64,000 nt of DNA from Mytilus trossulus (Eukaryota; Mollusca; Bivalvia; Mytilida; Mytilidae): contig NC_086375.1 of assembly GCF_036588685.1 (NCBI RefSeq), positions 11,153,916-11,217,915 of the forward strand, written 5' to 3'. The notes beneath the pieces are model-generated. The model was not told the origin of the DNA, searched no databases, and saw only the letters and a list, made by a program, of their open reading frames with translations. Position 1 is the first letter of the stretch, and every line of letters starts with the position of its first letter. Positions 58,301 to 64,000 of the stretch are shown here, piece after piece. Position numbers and translations under genes: made by a program.

Positions 58301-58730
58301 ACGTCATAGAACAAAAAATCTGACGACAGAATGGCAAAGTGATTGTTGTTTGCGTCAAAAGTTCAAGCGGCTGGATCAGGCTGGATTTGCCAAAATCGGC
58401 AACCTGATTGACCCAAGATTCTGACCTGCTTGGACTTTTGAAGTCAAACAACAAAGATACTCTATATAATCTATCTGTAAATTGATGAACATGAAAACCC
58501 CAAAACTCCAAGGCACAGGCACTTATTCCCTGTGCTCCAAGGGCATCGAAGTAAATCACTTTAAATAGTTTGGGCACGCCTTGGCGAGGTAAACTGTTCA
58601 CTACTACAAAATAAACTATATTCTTATCGTTTGTCTAACAAACCGAGTTATGAACTGTGTTATGTGGCTGTATATTTGTCCTTTGTAAAATTCTGTAAAT
58701 CAGTCGAAAATTCTTCATGGAGGCTGCCAT
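52204..58730 (-). CDS. MRPL49: Mitochondrial large ribosomal subunit protein mL49, 4 exons, complete
   Basis: Structural protein of the mitochondrial ribosome large subunit (IMG2 family). Exons in transcript order: 58730-58644, 54100-53911, 53066-52933, 52356-52204; 87+190+134+153 nt give 187 residues plus TAG, and all junctions are in frame. Seen: an N-terminal arginine-rich, acid-free stretch (residues 1-29) suited to a mitochondrial presequence; then [12 protein letters not shown] and [14 protein letters not shown], matching human YQFVERLLPATR and [31 protein letters not shown]; and the C-terminal WLIDKGF (human WLLEKGF). The human protein is 166 residues. An ATTAAA polyadenylation-type signal lies 24-29 bases past the stop (52175-52180, reverse strand). 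Intron 1 (4.5 kb) is filled with transposable elements. Confidence 0.93.
52933..53066 (-). CDS. MRPL49: MRPL49 exon 3
   Basis: Residues 93-137. [18 protein letters not shown] and [10 protein letters not shown] align with human LPYFVRRSRMHNIPVY and VIRKVEGDIW. Acceptor ATTTTAG, donor TGG|GTATGT, phase 0. Confidence 0.95.
53067..53910. other. MRPL49 intron 2 with an unassigned plus-strand open frame
   Basis: CCATAATGACGCCTTTTGAC occurs twice (about 53346 and 53379), followed by a 95-codon open frame at 53385-53672 ([38 protein letters not shown]). Lysine-rich and hydrophobic, no family recognised; possibly a transposon-derived fragment. Confidence 0.35.
53911..54100 (-). CDS. MRPL49: MRPL49 exon 2
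   Basis: Residues 30-92 plus one base. Contains [17 protein letters not shown] and [11 protein letters not shown], the most conserved part of the family. Acceptor TTTTTCAG, donor AACA|GTAAGT. Confidence 0.95.
54276..55965 (+). repeat. Second copy of the GAGGTCAAGGTCA tandem repeat, interrupted
   Basis: Starts ACAAGAGTGCACACGCTGAA, ATGTCTCGCCTTCTG. Units with CATGAAAATGAGGTCAAGG and GACATGTACACCTTA. Interrupted at 54819-55674 by another element. Exact TCAAGGTCA at 54429, 54723 and 55729. In MRPL49 intron 1. Confidence 0.85.
54819..55674 (-). mobile_element. GTCGAGCCTTCG-family element, inverted copy, nested
   Basis: GTAAGGGTTCCACGGAACCC at left and GACTAAAGTCGAAGGCTCGA at right, with about four ~190-bp units (GGTACAAACCCAGGATAGTT). 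Same family as 40527-41583, inserted into the repeat of 54276-55965. Confidence 0.86.
56516..58155 (-). mobile_element. 1640-bp hAT-superfamily element remnant with 5-bp TSD GACAT
   Basis: TIRs CAGGGGCGTAGCTA (56516) and TAGCTACGCCCCTG (58142-58155). GACAT flanks both sides (56511-56515, 58156-58160). On the minus strand, transposase pieces are readable: [20 protein letters not shown] and [16 protein letters not shown] (58033-57895), then [20 protein letters not shown] and [20 protein letters not shown] (57595-57420). This pattern belongs to ZMYM/DUF4371-type hAT transposases. The frame is broken by an insertion and by decay. Confidence 0.85.
57595..57895. repeat. Repeat inserted inside the hAT transposase remnant
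   Basis: AAAGGCAACAGTAGTATACC, GCTGTTCAAAACTCCTAAAT, GGGAAATGCATTAAATATAA, AACAACGACACAACACCGAA and AATTTGGGATAGACAAGTAC separate two adjacent parts of the transposase (after DLRAQC and before [11 protein letters not shown]). Exact edges are not resolved. Confidence 0.7.
58644..58730 (-). CDS. MRPL49: MRPL49 exon 1, mitochondrial presequence
   Basis: ATG at 58730-58728 in context CAAAATGGCAGCC. It encodes [16 protein letters not shown] and 13 further residues with no acidic residue. Donor TCG|GTTTGT in phase 0, as exon 2 requires. GTTTGT is a modest donor; a GTTCAT alternative 9 bases earlier is also in phase. The human protein likewise begins MAATM. Exon 1 is the least certain part of the model. 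Confidence 0.75.
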
Positions 58731-61700
58731 TTTGTTTTTATTTGTCAGTAACGATAACTCTTTCTGTCTTTTTTTTTTGTAGCGAACTGCTATCCACACT
58801 TTATTGTTGTTATTATGAAATCAAATATTTGCTGAAAACCAAAGTTGTGATATTCTTTTTTTTTTTAATAAATATTATTTTCCATGCGCTTTTTGTTGTT
58901 GTATGAAGTTGGTATTTTGTAATATGGAACATCATGGAACTACCTACATTAAATCTTTAGTTTCCGACAATAGGGTGCACTCGATTTGTATTTGACAGTA
59001 AAACAAGCACCAAAAAGCATACCTTCCAACTGTCACTATTTGCGTGGGATCTTCCCAATGAATGCTCCCAAATTGAAATTTAGAAAGAGCGATGTTGTGA
59101 ACAATTTTGAACAAAACAGTTAATTTTGACGTTACGCACGATATTGCGTCCCAATTGGTAACGTCAAAATTTGACCTTTTACGTCGGTAATCGAGTATAC
59201 TTTGTTCGTTTTGATTGTCATTTTTGATCGATATGGATACTTCAAAGTCTTAAATATGTATGAAATATTTGCTACTGGTAGATCGGCAAGCACATGAACT
59301 TTTCGGACTTCTGATTCGGCTTGTGTTGTATTTTTCTTTATATTTATTGTAACTTTTATTTTTTTTATTTTCTTTTTAGTTTCTTTATCTCTTTACAATA
59401 TTTAATTCTCTCTGTCTCGGATATGAAATTCTTTTGTTCTGCAATATTTTACCTATTTATTGACAAATTACCATATGTTTTATTTTTATTTTCTATTTGA
59501 TTATAACTACTTTTATATATTGCAGTTCTTATCGTGGTTTCTATGATTCTATCTATTTTTGAAATTTGTAATTTGGTTATTTTGTTTTGTCCTCTGATCT
59601 TAAAACATAAAATCGAACCGTACTTGTTATTTACAAACAATGAAATATCGTTCATATATCATATGATAATACGAACTGCTTTCAAATTCGATGGCCTAGG
59701 AGGATGATTGGCCTAATGAGATAAAAAGCATGGTAATTTTAAGATACGCTCGTGGCGAGATTTGTTCGACTCCGATCCTAATCAACAGTTATTGCAACTA
59801 TTTTAACTTAAGGTCGCCTGATGTCCGGCTTCTCCTACCTTTGATGACAGGTCAATAAAATACAACAAATGTCGTTTATACATGATGTGGTGTTTAACAC
59901 CAAAACAAAGAACAAACTTTTAAAAATAATTCGAAAACACATATATGTATAGCGTCCCGAATCGAAAACGTTCAAAACGTAAGAAAATTGCTCAGTGGAC
60001 AAACTTGCAAGACATTTGATTTGTTAAAAAACGAAGTCATTTCGACTTAACAGCTTATTAAAAAGTATGTTATCGTATTGTGGGGTGAAAGCACAATTAC
60101 GAAAAAGCACTGTTTTATATGCTACAAATTGAATATTTAATAAAATAACGTTGAAACTGATAGTGTTTTTGTAAAAAGCGGCGAAATTCGACTTTGGACA
60201 ATCTTGCAAGACATTTTCCAGAGGCCAATGCGTTTTTATTTGTGGTGCGAGTGCTGTAAAATTCCGGATTTGAAATGGTCTATCTAAGCACATTTGTAGG
60301 AATAATTCATAAAAACAAAATTTTATATCATCTGATATTTTAAAAAGCGATAAATTTTGATAACTTACCATTTTCAGAAACCTGACCATGGCGAGGATTA
60401 TTCATTTTTGAAAAAAAATAAGTTTTTACCGTTCGATCAACTCAAAAAACAGCAATGGTGACATAAAACATATAAGACATTTATCATTCATGCGAATTTT
60501 CGCGGATTTTAAACTTTTCATTAGACCACAAAAATTCCCGCAAAAAGTTATTTTGCGAATAATTTGTTACGTCTGACACACATATTTTTGACGTTTTGGT
60601 AGTATTTGTATCATTATTTGAAACTATTATGAAAAGTTAAAGAATATTTTTAATATTTTTGGAAACAGTAATACCTGCCTAATCTATGGATATAAATTTC
60701 ATAAAGCTGAACTAGTTAGTTTTCAAAGAAAAGCTATTTATCAAATTGCTCTGTCGCATTTCACGGCATTGACGCAATAACGTGTTTAACGTCTTTACAA
60801 TGGCTAAAAGCATCAAAAAGTATGAAGAAGCAAAAAAAAAAAACCCCACATTGCCTGACTTAAGAGGGGCACTCCAGTCATGCTTCAGTGATTCCCTTTT
60901 TAATCGACCAAATTTCCCACAAATCTGAATTAACATAAATATGTATATTGTAATATTTTAAAGATAAGATCATTACTTTTCATTGCAAGTGGAACTCTTT
61001 TTATGTTGGAATGCTTGGCAATGGTGGATCCAGAATTTTTCATAAATTGGGACCCTAGTGGCCTCCAGTCATGCTTCAGTGATTCCCTATACAATCAACA
61101 TTTTATTTAATCATCTATTTGATACATTGGTGTTCGAAATTAATCATCTATTTGATACATTGGTGTTCGAAATATCAGTACGGGATTAACTGAAGGATTT
61201 AATTATAATTAGATTGCATTTTATTTTCCCTTAAAAGGGGGCACCGTTTTGAATTGGTTTTTTTCAGTATTAAACAAACTGATTGCAATTGCTTTCTCTG
61301 TACCTAAACTCTTCAGATATATTGAAGTGGAAACTTTCCTTAGAAGGTGTGTGGCACAGTGGTGGTAGTGATAGTTGTGGTGTGTGGGGTGGTGGTGGTG
61401 GTGGTGGTGGTTGGGGGGGGGGGGGGTCGAAGGGGTCCTGATACGGAAATTGTGGGTTTAAAAAGATAAAACCCTGAGGTTTCAAATATAAAGAAATTTA
61501 TATCCTGACATCCTGAAATTCGAAGCAAGAATTCCCGGATCCTGATGTATCAATAAAGGTCATCCCCCTCTTGGATTTTTTTCTCTGAAATAACTAGAAC
61601 TTATAAAAAATAATACCACAATGCTATATAGCTTAATATATATATAAAGGACTGAAATGAAGCTAAATTTCATATTTTTTTCAAATGAAGGTATAAGGGC

Positions 61701-62543
61701 ATAGTTTGCAAAATTGGGTTAATTTGGACAGAGGATAACAAACAATTTATCACAAAGGGTTGATAATGTATTTCTTCGCTATCCCCTGTGCTTCACCTGG
61801 GAAAATACAATATATTATGTCCCAGGATACACTGAATAATAATTCTAAGGAGGTTACACAGGTGTGCATAATTCACAAATCCTTTTTTATATTTTTTTTC
61901 TCCAAATTCCCATTTTTATCTTCCTTTTTAAAAGATCCAATTTTTTTTTAGTGACTTTCAATACTCAAACATCGTTGAAAGACAAGAAACCAGAAAAAGC
62001 AGATCGTAAAAATTAATAGACTGCAAAACAGACATTCGAAAGATCTCTTTTCCCCCAAAAAACAATAGTAGAGTGGAACAATCTCAGGACGCGGAAACTG
62101 CATGACAAAAGACAGTTGAGGGTTTCACGGCTGCCCTCCAAAGGTTGGATTAACCAGCCTGCTCTCCTTCCAGTGCGCATATATCCGCGATCGGATCCTG
62201 CACTGTGTAACATACAGATACAGATGAGATACAGATCCAACACTAATTGTTTACCCCTTCCCCCTTTTTTTTTCACATCAACAAATTGTCAAGATAACAC
62301 TTTGATATTCCTAGAGAACATGTGATTACATTAGATGAAATAAATATAATTTGTATATATTTGGTTTAGTAACTACTAGTTACTAAACCAACTATATGTC
62401 TACGATGTCTACTCTATGATCATCCTCTATTGATTTACTTATCTATAGAATACTATATTCTTCCTTTTTAAAAAGATCAGAGCAGTCGCGATGTTTTTAG
62501 AACTACCCTATGAGATTGACCTCAAGGTCAAAGTACATGAAGA
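58731..62543. other. Intergenic between divergent MRPL49 and MLK
   Basis: Mostly AT-rich. Fragments of the CAGTGGYGGATCCAG element at 60855-60925 and 61020-61105, a 35-bp direct duplication near 61115-61170 (AATCATCTATTTGATACATT), and a (GTG)n/G-run at 61376-61427. A weak tRNA-like stretch is at about 59700-59785. No protein gene is supported. Confidence 0.5.
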
Positions 62544-62582
62544 ATGGCGGCTCGTCTTACGATAATAGACAAAGGTGTATGA
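62518..62582 (+). promoter_or_regulatory. Possible MLK promoter / 5' leader with TCAAGGTCA and a YY1-like ATGGCGGC
   Basis: TCAAGGTCA at 62522-62530, then AGAATGGCGGCTCG (62541-62554). ATG at 62544 opens a 12-codon frame ending TGA at 62580; AAAG|GTGTAT within it could be a donor. Whether this is the MLK start site is inference from its position 250-300 bases upstream of the coding exon. Confidence 0.3.
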
Positions 62583-62782
62583 AAATGGATTTACAAGAAA
62601 AACGTTGAATCAAATGTCTTAGGAATACTTGTTTTTATTATCATCTTTTCGAAAAAATTACAGTTCAAACAATAACAACGTTATTTTAATTCGTATGGCT
62701 CAATTAACCGGGCGATTCTGTGCCAAAGCGACAGAAGAGTACAAAACAACACCAGTTTTGGTGATTGTTTTGAACACGATAA

Positions 62783-64000
<1,218 letters not shown>

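Noticed and set aside
58269-58601. 110-codon minus-strand frame upstream of MRPL49 exon 2
   Set aside because: Lies in MRPL49 intron 1 on the same strand but has no similarity to the family and no in-phase splice sites.
59700-59785. tRNA-like stretch with B-box-like TGTTCGACTCC
   Set aside because: Acceptor and D stems do not pair convincingly; may be a degraded SINE head, not reported as an RNA gene.
60024-60389. 121-codon minus-strand frame
   Set aside because: No domain or family pattern; starts across a possible donor and is AT-rich filler.
61270-61528. Proline-rich frames on the minus strand
   Set aside because: Translation of a (GTG)n and G-run microsatellite.

Overview
The window is animal nuclear DNA: AT-rich, with short exons separated by large GT-AG introns and many dispersed and tandem repeats. 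Two things point to a bivalve mollusc, most likely a mussel (Mytilus-type) or close relative. The genes are clearly metazoan, and several repeat families (for example those opening AGCTCACCTGGCC, ATGCCCCACCTACG and GAATGTGTCAAAGAGACAAC) look like repeats I associate with mussel genomes. The species call is inference; the gene calls rest on reconstructed exons.

Three protein-coding genes are supported. (1) ASPG, + strand, 10439-42244: a complete 14-exon, 628-residue asparaginase with C-terminal ankyrin repeats. Every intron is GT-AG, every junction keeps frame, and the catalytic residues are present. (2) MRPL49, - strand, 58730-52204: a complete 4-exon mitochondrial large-subunit ribosomal protein (mL49, 187 residues). 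Its first exon encodes a likely mitochondrial presequence and lies 4.5 kb upstream of exon 2. (3) The first coding exon of a mixed-lineage kinase (MLK, MAP3K9/10/11/21 type), + strand, 62837-63530. It holds an SH3 domain and the N-lobe of the kinase domain up to HRDLKSSN and runs out of the window at its first intron. The three genes look unrelated in function. A possible single-pass membrane exon at 4858-4957 (+) is weaker.

Layout: 1-10438 is repeats, inverted repeats and retroelement remnants with the candidate small membrane exon. 10439-42244 is ASPG, whose introns hold three large minisatellites (14.1-16.5, 22.0-23.5 and 36.1-36.7 kb), four long Helentron-like non-autonomous elements and many terminal-inverted-repeat (TIR) elements. 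42245-52203 is repeat-rich intergenic DNA, including a hAT-type element whose target site can be read from the tandem array it broke. 52204-58730 is MRPL49, with nested elements and a 1.64-kb hAT remnant in its first intron. 58731-62830 is intergenic DNA, then the MLK exon.

The most interesting material is in the repeats: a possible Helentron-like architecture shared by several families, elements with readable 5-bp and 8-bp target-site duplications, a 150-bp higher-order repeat made of exact 30-bp units, repeated nuclear-receptor-like TCAAGGTCA sites inside one dispersed repeat, and an apparent excess of perfect TGACGTCA octamers. I found no bacterial-type operon, CRISPR array, rRNA gene or confident intact tRNA gene.
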